A stretch of 64,000 nt of DNA, taken from assembly GCF_030161235.1 (NCBI RefSeq), contig NZ_BSPW01000061.1:1-64000 (forward strand). The letters are read 5' to 3'. This document shows, one piece after another, positions 19,882 to 29,777 of this stretch. The stretch is from Vibrio zhanjiangensis (GTDB lineage: Bacteria > Pseudomonadota > Gammaproteobacteria > Enterobacterales > Vibrionaceae). Numbering within the stretch: position 1 is the first letter of the stretch; each line of letters begins with the position of its first letter. Position numbers and translations under genes: made by a program. The notes under the pieces were generated by a model. That model had not been told where the DNA came from and did not search any database. It worked only from the letters and a program-made list of their open reading frames with translations.

Positions 19882-22677
19882 ATGGCTCGTATTCCTGAAA
19901 ACCCACTCATTCTTATTGACGGTTCTTCATATCTTTACCGCGCATTTCATGCCTATCCAGAAACTATGACTAATGGTGATATACCCACGAATGCTGTTTA
20001 TGGCGTGGTGAATATGTTGCGTAGTATGATGCGTCAGTTTTCTTCTGAGCGTATTGCCGTGGTTTTTGATGCCAAAGGAAAAACCTTTCGTGACGAGATG
20101 TATCCTCAATACAAAGCTAACCGTCCACCTATGCCAGATGACTTGAGGTGTCAAATCGAGCCTTTGTATAACATTATTCGTGCGATGGGCCTGCCGTTGA
20201 TATGTGTACCCGGTGTCGAAGCGGATGATGTTATTGGCACCCTTGCGTCAAAGGCATCCAAAGCTGGGCAGGCGGTTTTGATAAGTACTGGTGATAAGGA
20301 TATGGCTCAGTTGGTCGATGACAATGTTACCTTGATCAACACCATGACGAATGTCGTGATGGATCGTGAAGGCGTCATCGAAAAGTTTGGCATACCTCCT
20401 GAATTGATCATCGATTATTTGGCGCTAATGGGTGACAAAGTGGACAACATTCCGGGGGTTCCGGGGGTTGGTGACAAGACCGCGACTGCCTTGTTGCAAG
20501 GCATCGGTGGCCTAAAAAAGCTATATGATAATCTAGACCAAATTGCGGATCTTGGTTTTCGTGGCTCTAAAACCATGGCCAACAAGCTTGTTGAGAATAA
20601 AGAAAACGCTTTTCTATCTTACGAGTTGGCGACGATCAAATTGGATGTCGAGTTAGAAAGCGGCTACGATTCGCTATTGAAATCTGATCCCAATACGGAT
20701 GAGTTAATAGAGCTCTACGGTAAATTGGTGTTTAAGTCTTGGTTAAACGAGATTTTGGAAGGAGGTAGTGGGGCTATTGTTGCTAGTGAGACATCCGGTG
20801 CTAACTCTCGAACTGAGCAATCTTCTGCTGCAAGTGAAATAGAGACTTCCGCTGTTACCATTGATCGCAGCCGTTATGAGACCATTCTTGATCAAGAGAC
20901 ATTCAATACGTGGTTGGAGAAGTTAACATCTTCTGATGTCTTTGCCTTTGACACTGAGACGGATAGCCTTGACTACATGGTCGCTAATTTGGTGGGTGTA
21001 TCCTTTGCCGTCGAGGAGGGAGTGGCAGCCTATGTGCCAGTTGCGCACGATTACCTAGATGCTCCGGAGCAATTGGATCGTAGCTGGGTTTTAGAGAAGC
21101 TTAAGCCGATTTTGGAAGATGATAGTCAGTCAAAAGTGGGGCAAAACCTTAAATACGATGCGAGTGTGTTAGCACGCTATGGTATTGAAATGAAGGGGAT
21201 TAAGCACGACACTATGCTGGCTTCATACGTATACAACAGCGTCGGTGGTAAACATGATATGGATAGCTTGGCGCTGCGCTTTCTTCAACATAGCTGCATT
21301 TCATTTGAACAAATAGCAGGGAAAGGAAAGAAGCAACTTACTTTCAACCAGATTGAATTGGACCAAGCATCGCCGTACGCAGCTGAGGATGCGGATGTCA
21401 CTCTGCGTTTGCACAATCGTCTTAGTAAAAATATTAATCAAGATGACAAGTTAAAAGTCATTTATGAGCAGGTTGAAGTACCTCTTGTGCCTGTATTATC
21501 GCGAATAGAAAGAACGGGTGTTTTAATCGACGCCATGAAACTTGCCACGCAATCTAAAGAAATTGCTCTGCGTCTAGATGAGCTCGAGCGTAAGGCGTTT
21601 GAAGTCGCCGAGCAAGAGTTTAACATGAACTCTCCAAAGCAGTTGCAAGCTATTCTATTTGATAAAATGGGCTTGCCCGTTATCAAGAAAACACCTTCAG
21701 GAACGCCTTCGACCAATGAAGAAGTTTTGCAGGAACTGGCGCTCGACTACCCACTACCCAAGCTCATCCTAGAGTACCGTGGCTTAGCTAAGCTTAAATC
21801 GACATACACAGACAAATTGCCTAAGATGATCAATCCACAAACTGGTCGTGTTCATACATCCTATCATCAGGCGGTGACAGCGACAGGCCGGCTATCCTCT
21901 ACAGACCCAAATTTGCAGAATATTCCAATTCGTAATGAACAAGGACGACGGATTCGTCAGGCATTTATTGCTCCGCAAGGCTATAAAATTATGGCAGTGG
22001 ATTATTCTCAAATCGAGTTACGCATAATGGCACACTTATCTGGGGACAAGGCACTATTAGAGGCTTTTCAGCAGGGTAAAGATATTCACTCGGCAACAGC
22101 TGCGGAAATTATTGGTGTTGGGATTGACAAGGTTTCCGCTGAGCAACGCCGACGAGCTAAAGCCGTAAACTTTGGCCTTATCTATGGTATGAGTGCTTTT
22201 GGTCTAGCGAAGCAGCTTGGAATTGGGCGTCATGAGGCTCAACAATATATGGATACCTATTTTGAGCGATACCCTGGTGTTATGCAGTACATGGAAGATA
22301 CGCGCAGCATGGCTTCTGAGCAAGGTTATGTGGAGACGCTTTTTGGTCGTCGGTTACATTTGCCAGAGATAAAATCTCGTAATGGAATGCGCCGCAAAGC
22401 TGCTGAGCGGGCAGCGATTAATGCACCTATGCAAGGGACAGCAGCCGACATTATCAAAAAGGCCATGTTACTTGTCGATAAGTGGATTGAGGAAGAAGGT
22501 CATGGGCGGGTGAAGCTATTGATGCAAGTTCACGATGAACTGGTGTTTGAAGTCAAAGAATCCGCTTTAGCACAAATTGAAAATAAAGTACAAGAGCTGA
22601 TGGAATCTGCCGCAAACTTGGATGTTCCTTTGGTTGCAGAAGCTGGTCATGGAGACAACTGGGATCAAGCACATTAA
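19882..22677 (+). CDS. polA: DNA polymerase I
   Basis: A 931-residue full-length Pol I. The 5'-3' exonuclease/flap domain (about 1-290) has [12 protein letters not shown] and [12 protein letters not shown]. The 3'-5' proofreading domain (about 325-520) keeps the FDTETDSLD motif, so it should be active. The polymerase domain (about 520-931) has [33 protein letters not shown] and [11 protein letters not shown]. It repairs DNA and matures Okazaki fragments. There is no strong ribosome site before the ATG. A terminator and the Spot 42 gene follow. Confidence 0.98.
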   Translation: MARIPENPLILIDGSSYLYRAFHAYPETMTNGDIPTNAVYGVVNMLRSMMRQFSSERIAVVFDAKGKTFRDEMYPQYKANRPPMPDDLRCQIEPLYNIIRAMGLPLICVPGVEADDVIGTLASKASKAGQAVLISTGDKDMAQLVDDNVTLINTMTNVVMDREGVIEKFGIPPELIIDYLALMGDKVDNIPGVPGVGDKTATALLQGIGGLKKLYDNLDQIADLGFRGSKTMANKLVENKENAFLSYELATIKLDVELESGYDSLLKSDPNTDELIELYGKLVFKSWLNEILEGGSGAIVASETSGANSRTEQSSAASEIETSAVTIDRSRYETILDQETFNTWLEKLTSSDVFAFDTETDSLDYMVANLVGVSFAVEEGVAAYVPVAHDYLDAPEQLDRSWVLEKLKPILEDDSQSKVGQNLKYDASVLARYGIEMKGIKHDTMLASYVYNSVGGKHDMDSLALRFLQHSCISFEQIAGKGKKQLTFNQIELDQASPYAAEDADVTLRLHNRLSKNINQDDKLKVIYEQVEVPLVPVLSRIERTGVLIDAMKLATQSKEIALRLDELERKAFEVAEQEFNMNSPKQLQAILFDKMGLPVIKKTPSGTPSTNEEVLQELALDYPLPKLILEYRGLAKLKSTYTDKLPKMINPQTGRVHTSYHQAVTATGRLSSTDPNLQNIPIRNEQGRRIRQAFIAPQGYKIMAVDYSQIELRIMAHLSGDKALLEAFQQGKDIHSATAAEIIGVGIDKVSAEQRRRAKAVNFGLIYGMSAFGLAKQLGIGRHEAQQYMDTYFERYPGVMQYMEDTRSMASEQGYVETLFGRRLHLPEIKSRNGMRRKAAERAAINAPMQGTAADIIKKAMLLVDKWIEEEGHGRVKLLMQVHDELVFEVKESALAQIENKVQELMESAANLDVPLVAEAGHGDNWDQAH

Positions 22678-22709
22678 TTAAAAAATCATTTGATTTCATT
22701 TAAATAGAA

Positions 22710-22739
22710 AAATCCAGCACACAATTGCTGGATTTTTTT
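22710..22739 (+). terminator. polA rho-independent terminator
   Basis: AAATCCAGC at 22710-22718 pairs with GCTGGATTT at 22727-22735 and is followed by a T-run, 32 bases after the polA stop. Confidence 0.88.
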
Positions 22740-22853
22740 GGATTTTGGACGACTATTCCTATCTTCCGTAATTCTGTATCTAAATAAAATAAGACTGAAA
22801 ATAAATTACAAAAATGGTTTTAATTTATGACCAATTGTTGTACATTACTGCTT

Positions 22854-22959
22854 GTAGGGTACAGAGGTAAGATGTTCTATCTTTTAGACCTTTTGTTTCA
22901 CGTTATTGGATTAGGCTAATTCAGCCGCCCCAGCCAGTATTTGGCTGGGGCGTTTTTTC
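22854..22959 (+). ncRNA. spf: Spot 42 small RNA
   Basis: The segment begins GTAGGGTACAGAGGTAAGAT and ends in a GCCCCAGCC/GGCTGGGGC terminator with a T-run. It matches the E. coli Spot 42 RNA along most of its length, including the GUUCUAUCUU and CACGUUAUUGGAUU unstructured regions that pair with mRNAs. It sits between polA and engB, as in E. coli. Spot 42 is an Hfq-dependent repressor of secondary-carbon genes, normally repressed by CRP-cAMP. A TACATT -10 element seven bases before the first G supports this 5' end. Confidence 0.95.
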
Positions 22960-23268
22960 TTGTGTCATACTAAACTCTCTGCGCTCTAAATTGACAGTGA
23001 ACTTTACACCCTCTAAGCGTAATAGACTTAGTAACTCAAACTAAATTTGTAATAAAGCTTCAGTTTATATCCTCATAAGAGGCATAAATTCCTGTTCATA
23101 GACACTGTTTGCCGTCAGTGCCCAGCTAACTACTAGTGACGAATGTTTAGGTTTTGCTAAGACCACTAAAAGGTAGGGAAGCATGGAGGATTTATTTCGC
23201 GACCCCACCATAAAGTAGAGTGAGGTCGCTGAGGTTAGAGACCTAAAAATTCAGATCTATCTTCCTGG
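22960..23268. other. Gap between Spot 42 and engB with an inverted repeat
   Basis: No protein gene is seen. GCGACCCCAC (23199-23208) pairs with GTGAGGTCGC (23220-23229) with one mismatch. This could end engB transcription from the right, though it lacks a T-run, or be part of a second small RNA. I recall a report of a second Vibrionaceae small RNA near spf; the match here is untested. Confidence 0.4.
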
Positions 23269-23937
23269 TTAGTTATCTTGATGGGGTTCAACGTCTTCTT
23301 GTTCGTCTTCGTCCGTCTCTAGTTGTTCAGCCAAAGCTGGAGCAAACCATTGATCCAATTGGTTGCGCAGTGTATCGACGCCAATTCCTTTGAGTGAAGA
23401 GAAAGCAGCGACACTTACGTCTCCTCCAAAACCTACCGCGTCATTTTTGATTTTCAACACTTGAGCCTTGCGTGCACCACTTTTGAGTTTGTCTGCTTTG
23501 GTTAACAGGACTTGAACTGGAATACCACTGTCTACAGCCCAATAGATTAATTGCTGGTCTAAGTCTTTCATTGGATGACGTATATCCATGAGCACGACGA
23601 GCCCCTTCAGGCATTGGCGTTTTTGGAGATACTCACCTAACGATTTTTGCCATTTTTTCTTCATTTCCAACGGAACTTGCGCGAAACCGTATCCGGGCAG
23701 ATCGACAATATGACAACCGTCTGCGACTTTAAAAAGATTGATAAGCTGCGTTCGACCTGGTGTTTTACTCGTTTTTGCTAAACTTTTCTGGTTGGTTAAT
23801 CGATTTAGTGAGCTCGATTTGCCCGCATTGGAGCGTCCTGCGAACGCAACTTCGATACCTTCATCTTCAGGCAAATGACGAATATCAGGTGCGCTGGTGA
23901 TGAAATGGGTGTTTTGATAATGAATTTTTACGTTCAC
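23269..23937 (-). CDS. engB: EngB/YihA ribosome-biogenesis GTPase
   Basis: A 222-residue TRAFAC GTPase needed for large-subunit assembly and division. G1 is GRSNAGKSS, switch I/G2 lies in [13 protein letters not shown]3 is DLPGYG, G4 is LTKADKL and G5 lies in AAFSSLKG. The GTG at 23937 is chosen because GGAG lies six bases before it and the product then begins VNVKIHYQ, like the family's usual start. In-frame ATGs at 23949 and 24087 would add sequence not found in relatives; the latter overlaps the cytochrome gene. A short acidic tail ([11 protein letters not shown]) is present. Confidence 0.95.
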   Translation of the reverse strand: MNVKIHYQNTHFITSAPDIRHLPEDEGIEVAFAGRSNAGKSSSLNRLTNQKSLAKTSKTPGRTQLINLFKVADGCHIVDLPGYGFAQVPLEMKKKWQKSLGEYLQKRQCLKGLVVLMDIRHPMKDLDQQLIYWAVDSGIPVQVLLTKADKLKSGARKAQVLKIKNDAVGFGGDVSVAAFSSLKGIGVDTLRNQLDQWFAPALAEQLETDEDEQEDVEPHQDN

Positions 23938-24085
23938 TGTTAACTCCATCTCGACTTTGTGTCGTCGATTGATTACTTTTATATGAAAGTGTGTAAAATA
24001 ACCGTGCTCGGCATAAGGTCGCCTATTGTACCATGAGTGGCAACGCAGAGTGGTACTGGAAGCTTGATAATTATAATGGAATGTC

Positions 24086-24703
24086 ATGAATAAATTAGCG
24101 CTAATCTTGAGTCTTTTAGCCAGCTGCTCTGTATGGGCCCAAGGCAGTATCGAAGCTGGAAAAGGAAAATCTCAAACGTGTGTTGCTTGTCATGGTGCTG
24201 ACGGCAACAGTCAACTCGCAATGTACCCTAAGATCGCAGGTCAACATGCTAAGTATATCGAGAAGCAGCTTAAAGACTTGAAATTAGGTATGACCAGCAA
24301 CGGAAAACAGGGTCGTTATGATCCTGTAATGAGTGCGATGGCCATGCCTCTGTCAGAGCAAGATATGCAAGATCTTGCTGCCTACTACTCTTCACTCCCC
24401 ATTTCAAATAACACCACTCCTGAAAATGTGGTTAAAAAGGGTAAAGCCCTTTATACGGCAGGTGATGCTGAGCGTGGTCTCACTGCATGTGTCGCTTGTC
24501 ATGGTCCTCGCGGTAATGGTACTGAGCTTTCAGGTTTCCCCAAAATTTCTGGTCAGCATGCTGACTACATCAAAGCTCAGTTAGAAAAATTCCGAGATGG
24601 TACTCGTGGCAACGATATGAACGGTATGATGCGTGATATCGCAAAGAAACTTACCGATGAAGATATTGATACTTTGTCAAAATATGTTGGTGGCCTACAC
24701 TAA
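24086..24703 (+). CDS. Cytochrome c4, dihaem
   Basis: A 205-residue periplasmic protein with signal peptide [19 protein letters not shown] and two haem c motifs, CVACHG in both halves ([12 protein letters not shown] and [12 protein letters not shown]). Each half has a distal methionine candidate ([15 protein letters not shown]). It shows the internal duplication of cytochrome c4, an electron carrier to terminal oxidases. It is divergent from engB, as in many Vibrio and Pseudomonas. A good terminator follows. Confidence 0.95.
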   Translation: MNKLALILSLLASCSVWAQGSIEAGKGKSQTCVACHGADGNSQLAMYPKIAGQHAKYIEKQLKDLKLGMTSNGKQGRYDPVMSAMAMPLSEQDMQDLAAYYSSLPISNNTTPENVVKKGKALYTAGDAERGLTACVACHGPRGNGTELSGFPKISGQHADYIKAQLEKFRDGTRGNDMNGMMRDIAKKLTDEDIDTLSKYVGGLH

Positions 24704-24737
24704 AACGTATTATTTGCTCGAGCAATTTAGAGTTGAG

Positions 24738-24766
24738 AAAGCCCAGACTTGTGTCTGGGCTTTTTC
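24738..24766 (+). terminator. Cytochrome c4 terminator
   Basis: AAAGCCCAGAC pairs with GTCTGGGCTTT over a four-base loop, followed by Ts, 35 bases after the stop. Confidence 0.9.
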
Positions 24767-25024
24767 TTTGGGTTTTATCTCATAATCCATTGTTTGCCAT
24801 TTACGCATCTTTCTCTCCGTTTTGTGCGATATTGACGCATTGTTTGACTGAGATTTTCCTGTGCATTCCCGTATTACACTGAAAAATAAGACAATTATTT
24901 TATCTCATGATCGAGGTGGGCTTTTTTTCTTTATCTGGATTGCGTAAAAGTTTTGAGTTGTTAAAGTGAAAGCATCTACAGAGTATGAAAGATAAATGGC
25001 CAGGTTCATTAGTAAGTGCTCACT
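24767..25024. other. Non-coding leader upstream of CsrC-like RNA
   Basis: No gene is visible. A 15-base motif occurs twice with one mismatch: TTTTATCTCATAATC at 24773-24787 and TTTTATCTCATGATC at 24898-24912. The promoter of the downstream GGA-rich RNA is expected here or just inside its 5' end. Confidence 0.4.
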
Positions 25025-25302
25025 GTATTTTTAGGAAATAAAGTAAGTAGGAAGCTTACACGATAAGGATGGTCACTTTGTCTGAGGGTATAGACAATGA
25101 AAAGGATCAGGCTAAGGACGAGCCCAGAGACAGGAAGTGCAAAGGATGATTAAAATTCGCTAGGACGGTGAAAAACAATATTTCTAGCATGGAAAGCATG
25201 AACAACAAATGGATATTTACTGCACGTTTTTCGTTGCAAATGTTCTTGCTACGAGGCAAGTTAGAAGGCGATAGGCACTCCCTATCGCTTTTTTTATTTT
25301 GA
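25025..25302 (+). ncRNA. csrC: CsrB/CsrC-family regulatory RNA
   Basis: Eight AGGA motifs fall at 25033, 25049, 25066, 25103, 25115, 25132, 25143 and 25162, plus GGA at 25191 and 25211, in a stretch with no protein gene. One AGGA sits in a GTAAG/CTTAC hairpin loop (25043-25059), the classic CsrA-binding display. The RNA ends in a strong terminator (GCGATAGG/CCTATCGC plus T-run, about 25267-25302). E. coli csrC lies in the same place, between yihA and yihI. Such RNAs sequester the translational regulator CsrA and are switched on by the VarS/VarA (BarA/UvrY) system. The 5' end is an estimate. Confidence 0.8.
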
Positions 25303-25461
25303 GGTTTACATAAAGCTCTAAATATAATGTGTGGTTCAGTGAATTGGTTAATTCCAAGCGGTGAGCGAATATTTTCTCTATTTGATGATTTTTTGCCCAA
25401 TAGCACTCCACTCCGACGTTACTTTCTGGTATGTTTCGCATCCCTGTTTGAGGATGTCATC

Positions 25462-26100
25462 ATGAATTACTGCCCACTTTGCAGCAGTTCTAAACTGCAA
25501 CACTATTATGAAGATCGGCACCGAGCCTACCTTCAGTGCCAAGAATGTGAATTGGTGTTTGTAAATTCTTCTCAACGATTAGATGCAAAGGCTGAGAAAG
25601 CCCACTACGATCTGCATGAGAACGATCCCAATGATAATGGCTATCGTCGCTTCTTATCTCGAGTTGCGGATCCGATGTTAAAACGTATTTCGCCTAGCTC
25701 CGAGGGATTGGATTTTGGTTGTGGTCCTGGTCCAACACTGTCTTTGATATTGGAAGAGCAGGGGCACAAAATGTCTTTATATGACCTCTATTATTACCCT
25801 GATGCAGAGGTATTAGAGCGTAGCTATGATTTTATGACTGCCACTGAGGTAATAGAACATCTCTATAATCCAGATAAAGTATGGCAGCAATGGTTAAATT
25901 TGGTTAAGCCAAGAGGCTGGATTGGTTTGATGACCAAACTAGTGATAGACGTGGAAGCGTTTGCGAAATGGCATTATAAAAATGATCCAACTCATGTGGT
26001 CTTTTTTAGCCGCAACACGTTTAAGTATTTGGCAGAGCGGGATAAGCTCGAACTTGAATTTATTGGTAATGATGTAATTCTACTGAGGAAGCCCCAGTAA
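25462..26100 (+). CDS. Class I SAM methyltransferase with N-terminal zinc ribbon
   Basis: A 212-residue protein. CPLC and CQEC near the start form a rubredoxin-like zinc knuckle, and a methyltransferase fold follows with the SAM loop LDFGCGPGPT and MTATEVIEHLYNP. Substrate is not known. ATG at 25462 has GAGG upstream and begins the zinc knuckle directly; an earlier in-frame ATG at 25327 would lie almost on top of the CsrC terminator. Its stop overlaps the yihI ATG by one base. Confidence 0.85.
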   Translation: MNYCPLCSSSKLQHYYEDRHRAYLQCQECELVFVNSSQRLDAKAEKAHYDLHENDPNDNGYRRFLSRVADPMLKRISPSSEGLDFGCGPGPTLSLILEEQGHKMSLYDLYYYPDAEVLERSYDFMTATEVIEHLYNPDKVWQQWLNLVKPRGWIGLMTKLVIDVEAFAKWHYKNDPTHVVFFSRNTFKYLAERDKLELEFIGNDVILLRKPQ

Positions 26101-26663
26101 TGAGCCGTAGTAAAAAAGTCCGATCAGGTGGTAACGGAGACCTGATTGTTGTTCGCAACCGTACCCAAGCTGATGTCGAAGGACGTTTGCGCAAGAGAGA
26201 TAAAAAACGTAAAGGGTTGAAAACGGGTAACCGTAACTCTGAAGCGAAAGATCAAAAGCACCAAGCGTCTGGTCAGGTACGCGATCCTCGCTTAGGCAGC
26301 AAGAAGAAGATCCCATTGGTTGTGGAAACGACAAAGAAAACGACCAAGGCTCAGCGTCGCCTAAATGCTGAGCAAGAGTTAGAAATGTTGGAAAATGATG
26401 CCCAGCTCAATGTGCTGCTTGACCGCCTTGATAGCGGTGAAAACTTAGGTGCGGGACTACAGAAGTATGTGGACGAAAAGCTTGCACGCATCGAAATACT
26501 GATGAAACAGCTAGGCATCTATGTTGAAGATGAGATGGTTGAAGACGAGCCAGCCATCGCAGACGATGTACCATCTAACAAAAATAAGTCTAAGAAAAAG
26601 TCGTCTGACGATGAACTGCTTTCGCAATTTGAAGATATCGACTTGAATCAGTTTAAAGGGTAG
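26100..26663 (+). CDS. yihI: YihI, activator of Der GTPase
   Basis: A 187-residue, highly basic then acidic protein. It begins MSRSKKVRSGGN with many Lys/Arg in the first 85 residues, has the YihI core (RRLNAEQELEMLENDAQLN and LDRLDSGE), and ends in an acidic tail. YihI is a GTPase-activating protein for Der in ribosome assembly. It overlaps the methyltransferase by one base. Confidence 0.92.
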   Translation: MSRSKKVRSGGNGDLIVVRNRTQADVEGRLRKRDKKRKGLKTGNRNSEAKDQKHQASGQVRDPRLGSKKKIPLVVETTKKTTKAQRRLNAEQELEMLENDAQLNVLLDRLDSGENLGAGLQKYVDEKLARIEILMKQLGIYVEDEMVEDEPAIADDVPSNKNKSKKKSSDDELLSQFEDIDLNQFKG

Positions 26664-26671
26664 AACGCTTG

Positions 26672-27160
26672 ATGAATGTAACCTTATTAGCCTTTGCTGG
26701 TGGAATTATTATTATCGCCTTAGCATCTTATGCAGGTTACCTTCTGCTCCAGTTGAAGAAGCAAAAGGAATTGCAGCAGCAACATACGAAACTTGCGATT
26801 GATAAACGCAATGCCAATATCTTTGAAAACGTACGTATTCTCTGTTTGGCTGGTATTCAGGGGCAGTGTGACTTATCTGAGATCAGTATACGTGTATATA
26901 ATATAATGGACTATGTCCAAGGTGAAGACCGCGTTGACTTCGATAAAGAATTCCCAGCAACATCAGAGCTCTATCACCTAGTCAAAGAGATGGCCCGTGG
27001 CGATGAAAGACAGCAATTGGCAAAGAAAGAGCGTATGAAGCAAAACCTTGAGCGTCATAAAGCTGAGTCGCGTTTGGCGCAAGCTGTGATTGAAGAGCTT
27101 AAGCAGCTACAAGAGAAAGTCCAACCACTCAACAATCAAATCAATATCCAGATGGTATAG
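26672..27160 (+). CDS. DUF2489-like membrane-anchored protein
   Basis: A 162-residue protein with one N-terminal membrane helix (about 5-25), then a soluble helical domain with ENVRILCLAGIQGQCDLSEISIR and a charged C-terminal coiled coil. It resembles the family found next to yihI and hemN in Vibrio, to which no function is assigned. A TTG one codon earlier is an alternative start; neither has a strong ribosome site. Confidence 0.75.
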   Translation: MNVTLLAFAGGIIIIALASYAGYLLLQLKKQKELQQQHTKLAIDKRNANIFENVRILCLAGIQGQCDLSEISIRVYNIMDYVQGEDRVDFDKEFPATSELYHLVKEMARGDERQQLAKKERMKQNLERHKAESRLAQAVIEELKQLQEKVQPLNNQINIQMV

Positions 27161-27321
27161 TGAGTCAGTGTTTTGTAAGTGATCGAGTTATCAATTCTTA
27201 TCATTATTGCATTTTAAATATGATGCCTGTCTTTGTTCTGCTTCAGCATGTGGCAAAATAGCAGGGACATGAGCACGGTTAACCGAGCAGCAGACCTTGA
27301 TATCACTAACGGAAGGACACT

Positions 27322-28710
27322 ATGTCGCAGTCAGTTTTCGCAACTCAGCAAATCGTTTGGGATCAAACTGTACTTGATAAGTACAATTATGCTGGTCCTC
27401 GCTATACGTCTTATCCAACCGCACTAGAGCTTCACGAAGCCTTCACTATTGCAGATTACGATATGGCGTGTACAGAGTATCCAGAACGTCCTCTGTCGCT
27501 TTACATCCATATTCCTTTTTGCCATAAGCTTTGCTACTACTGTGGCTGCAATAAAGTGATTACCCGTCATGCTCACAAGGCGGATCAATATTTGGATGTG
27601 CTTGAGCAAGAGATTTTGACCAGAGCATCGCTGTTGCAAGGCCGTAGTGTTAGCCAACTGCACTTGGGTGGCGGCACACCAACATTTCTAAGCAAGCAAC
27701 AAATTAGTCGGTTGATGGCGACTTTGCGAGCGGAATTTTGCTTTGAAGCGGATGCTGAAATCAGTATTGAAGTCGATCCCAGAGAAATAGAACTGGACGT
27801 GCTTGATCACCTTTTTCATGAAGGATTCAATCGCTTAAGCATTGGTGTGCAAGATTTTAATAAAGAGGTCCAAAAGCTGGTTAACCGAGAGCAAGACGAA
27901 GACTTTATTTTTGCTTTGGTTGAACGGGCTAAAAAACTAGGTTTTCGCTCGACAAATCTGGATCTTATATACGGCCTGCCCAAACAGACTCGGGAAAGGT
28001 TTGCCAATACGCTGGCTAAAGTGCTGGAAATGAAACCAGGGCGTCTATCGGTATTTAATTATGCTCATATGCCGCAACTGTTCGCAGCTCAGCGCAAGAT
28101 TAAGGAGCACGATTTACCTCAAGCTCAAGAAAAAATGCTGATTCTTCAAGATACTATTTCGACATTGACCAACGCAGGCTATCAATATATCGGTATGGAC
28201 CATTTTGCCAAGCCTGATGATGAACTGGCCGTTGCTCAGCGTGAAGGCGTTTTACATCGCAACTTCCAGGGCTATACGACTCAGGGAGAATGTGATTTAG
28301 TGGGTTTTGGGGTCTCAGCGATTTCTATGATTGGTAACGCGTACGCCCAGAATCATAAAGATTTGAAGCAGTATTATGAGCAGGTGAGTTCACAAAGGCA
28401 TGCACTATGGAAAGGATTGTCACTTGATAGTGATGACTTACTGCGTCGTGAGGTGATAAAGCAGCTAATATGTAACTTCAGACTTGATATCAGCCAAATT
28501 GAATCAGAGTTTGATATTCAGTTTGATGACTATTTTAAAGATGATATTGCTTTGCTACAGACATTCATTGACGATGGGTTAATTGAAACAACAGAAAAGG
28601 AATTGCGAGTGACGCTCCGTGGCCGGCTTCTTATTCGCAATATTTGTATGTGTTTCGATAAGTACTTGCGCGTCAAGGCCCGTCAGCAGCAATTCTCCAG
28701 AGTAATATGA
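27322..28710 (+). CDS. hemN: HemN, oxygen-independent coproporphyrinogen III dehydrogenase
   Basis: A 462-residue radical SAM enzyme. The cluster motif is CHKLCYYCGC (CxxxCxxC), with LHLGGGTPTFLS, EVDPREI and SIGVQDFNKEVQ downstream and a C-terminal HemN domain. It oxidatively decarboxylates coproporphyrinogen III under anaerobiosis. GGAAGG precedes the ATG. In the same window hemB supplies the upstream pathway. Confidence 0.97.
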   Translation: MSQSVFATQQIVWDQTVLDKYNYAGPRYTSYPTALELHEAFTIADYDMACTEYPERPLSLYIHIPFCHKLCYYCGCNKVITRHAHKADQYLDVLEQEILTRASLLQGRSVSQLHLGGGTPTFLSKQQISRLMATLRAEFCFEADAEISIEVDPREIELDVLDHLFHEGFNRLSIGVQDFNKEVQKLVNREQDEDFIFALVERAKKLGFRSTNLDLIYGLPKQTRERFANTLAKVLEMKPGRLSVFNYAHMPQLFAAQRKIKEHDLPQAQEKMLILQDTISTLTNAGYQYIGMDHFAKPDDELAVAQREGVLHRNFQGYTTQGECDLVGFGVSAISMIGNAYAQNHKDLKQYYEQVSSQRHALWKGLSLDSDDLLRREVIKQLICNFRLDISQIESEFDIQFDDYFKDDIALLQTFIDDGLIETTEKELRVTLRGRLLIRNICMCFDKYLRVKARQQQFSRVI

Positions 28711-28742
28711 TTTTCGCAGTATCTGCGCCTCGTGGCTTAACG

Positions 28743-29633
28743 CTAGGAGGCAATGTAGGTATTTTGTGCCACCTCCCACAACGCTTTTACTAGCGGGTTA
28801 TCCCACTGCGAACGCTTGCAGCATACTCCTAACTTGAACGGCTTGATAGACGCGACTTTTAGCCGGTGAATTTTTTCTTTGACCGGGCTGTTGTTGATGA
28901 CCACATCAGGAGCAATTCCGACGCCACAACCTAGTGCAACCATACTGACAATGGCTTCATGCCCTGAAACATGAGCGTATATATTGGGTTTAATTTTCAT
29001 TGACTTAAACCAAGTATTGGCTCGCTCTCTTGCTGTGCCTGACTCTGGAACAATAAAGGGTATTTGGGCCCAATCTGGCTTAGCTTCTTGTAAAGCTTGA
29101 GTGAAACTGCTGACACCTGCAGGTGCAATGACAGACAGTGGTATTTCACTGATGGTTTCAAACTTCAATTTGGCAGGTATTGCGTCAGGTTGAGCTGAAA
29201 TAGCGACGTCTACGTCATCACTCAGTACTTTATCGATCGCTTGAGCAGGGTCTCCGGTCGACAATTTAAACTCAATAAAGGGGTGTCTCAGGCGAAATTC
29301 AGACAGTAGCTCAGGGAGGTGGCTGTAGCTGGCGGTTACGGAACAAAATAAGCGAATCTCACCTTTGAGTTCTTGCTGACCGTCTTGCAATTGAGAGTAA
29401 AAGCTTTGCCACTCGGTAATTATCCTCAGTGCAACGGGCATAAGTTTTTTTGCTGCTGGAGTGAGTTCAACACTTCGGTTGTCACGCACAAACAATTCTT
29501 GCCCTGTTTCTGACTCCAATTTTTGTATTTGTCTGCTTAGGGCAGAAGGGCTGACATGCATGGCGGAAGCGGTTTTGGCAAAGCTTTTACTATCACACAA
29601 ATGAATAAAGAGTTGTAAGCGCTTGATGTTCAT
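28743..29633 (-). CDS. ilvY: IlvY, LysR-type activator of ilvC
   Basis: A 296-residue LysR regulator with an N-terminal helix-turn-helix (FAKTASAMHVSPSALSRQIQKLE) and a periplasmic-binding-like effector domain. It is divergent from ilvC, as in E. coli, where IlvY activates ilvC in response to acetolactate and acetohydroxybutyrate. ATG at 29633 begins MNIKRLQLFIHL like the family; a longer in-frame start at 29747 would reach into the ilvC promoter. Confidence 0.95.
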   Translation of the reverse strand: MNIKRLQLFIHLCDSKSFAKTASAMHVSPSALSRQIQKLESETGQELFVRDNRSVELTPAAKKLMPVALRIITEWQSFYSQLQDGQQELKGEIRLFCSVTASYSHLPELLSEFRLRHPFIEFKLSTGDPAQAIDKVLSDDVDVAISAQPDAIPAKLKFETISEIPLSVIAPAGVSSFTQALQEAKPDWAQIPFIVPESGTARERANTWFKSMKIKPNIYAHVSGHEAIVSMVALGCGVGIAPDVVINNSPVKEKIHRLKVASIKPFKLGVCCKRSQWDNPLVKALWEVAQNTYIAS

Positions 29634-29650
29634 AAATAGGTCGTCCCATG

Positions 29651-29665
29651 TTGCATTTTTTGCAA
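29651..29665. promoter_or_regulatory. Candidate IlvY operator
   Basis: TTGCA-TTTTT-TGCAA is a perfect inverted repeat in the 144-base ilvY/ilvC gap, next to the ilvY start. E. coli IlvY operators are also TTGCAA-type repeats. A second partial symmetry, GTGAATATATCAC, lies at about 29674-29686. Confidence 0.5.
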
Positions 29666-29777
29666 TAACTAATTGTGAATATATCACTTTAAGCAAGCTG
29701 ATGTCTGCTTTAGTATCGAGATATTCGGTGACCAAGTACCGACTCAAGCAGATAGATATTTTTAAGGAGAGCCCTAC

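Noticed and set aside
25188..25302. Short frame running through the CsrC terminator
   Set aside because: It reads through a clear rho-independent hairpin and overlaps the GGA motifs, so it is a chance frame within the RNA gene.
25327..25461. N-terminal extension of the methyltransferase
   Set aside because: It begins 25 bases after the CsrC terminator, has no ribosome site, and relatives start at the zinc knuckle.
27177..27195. FNR or CRP site before hemN
   Set aside because: GTGATCGAGTTATCAA has half-site likeness to both, but spacing fits neither consensus well.
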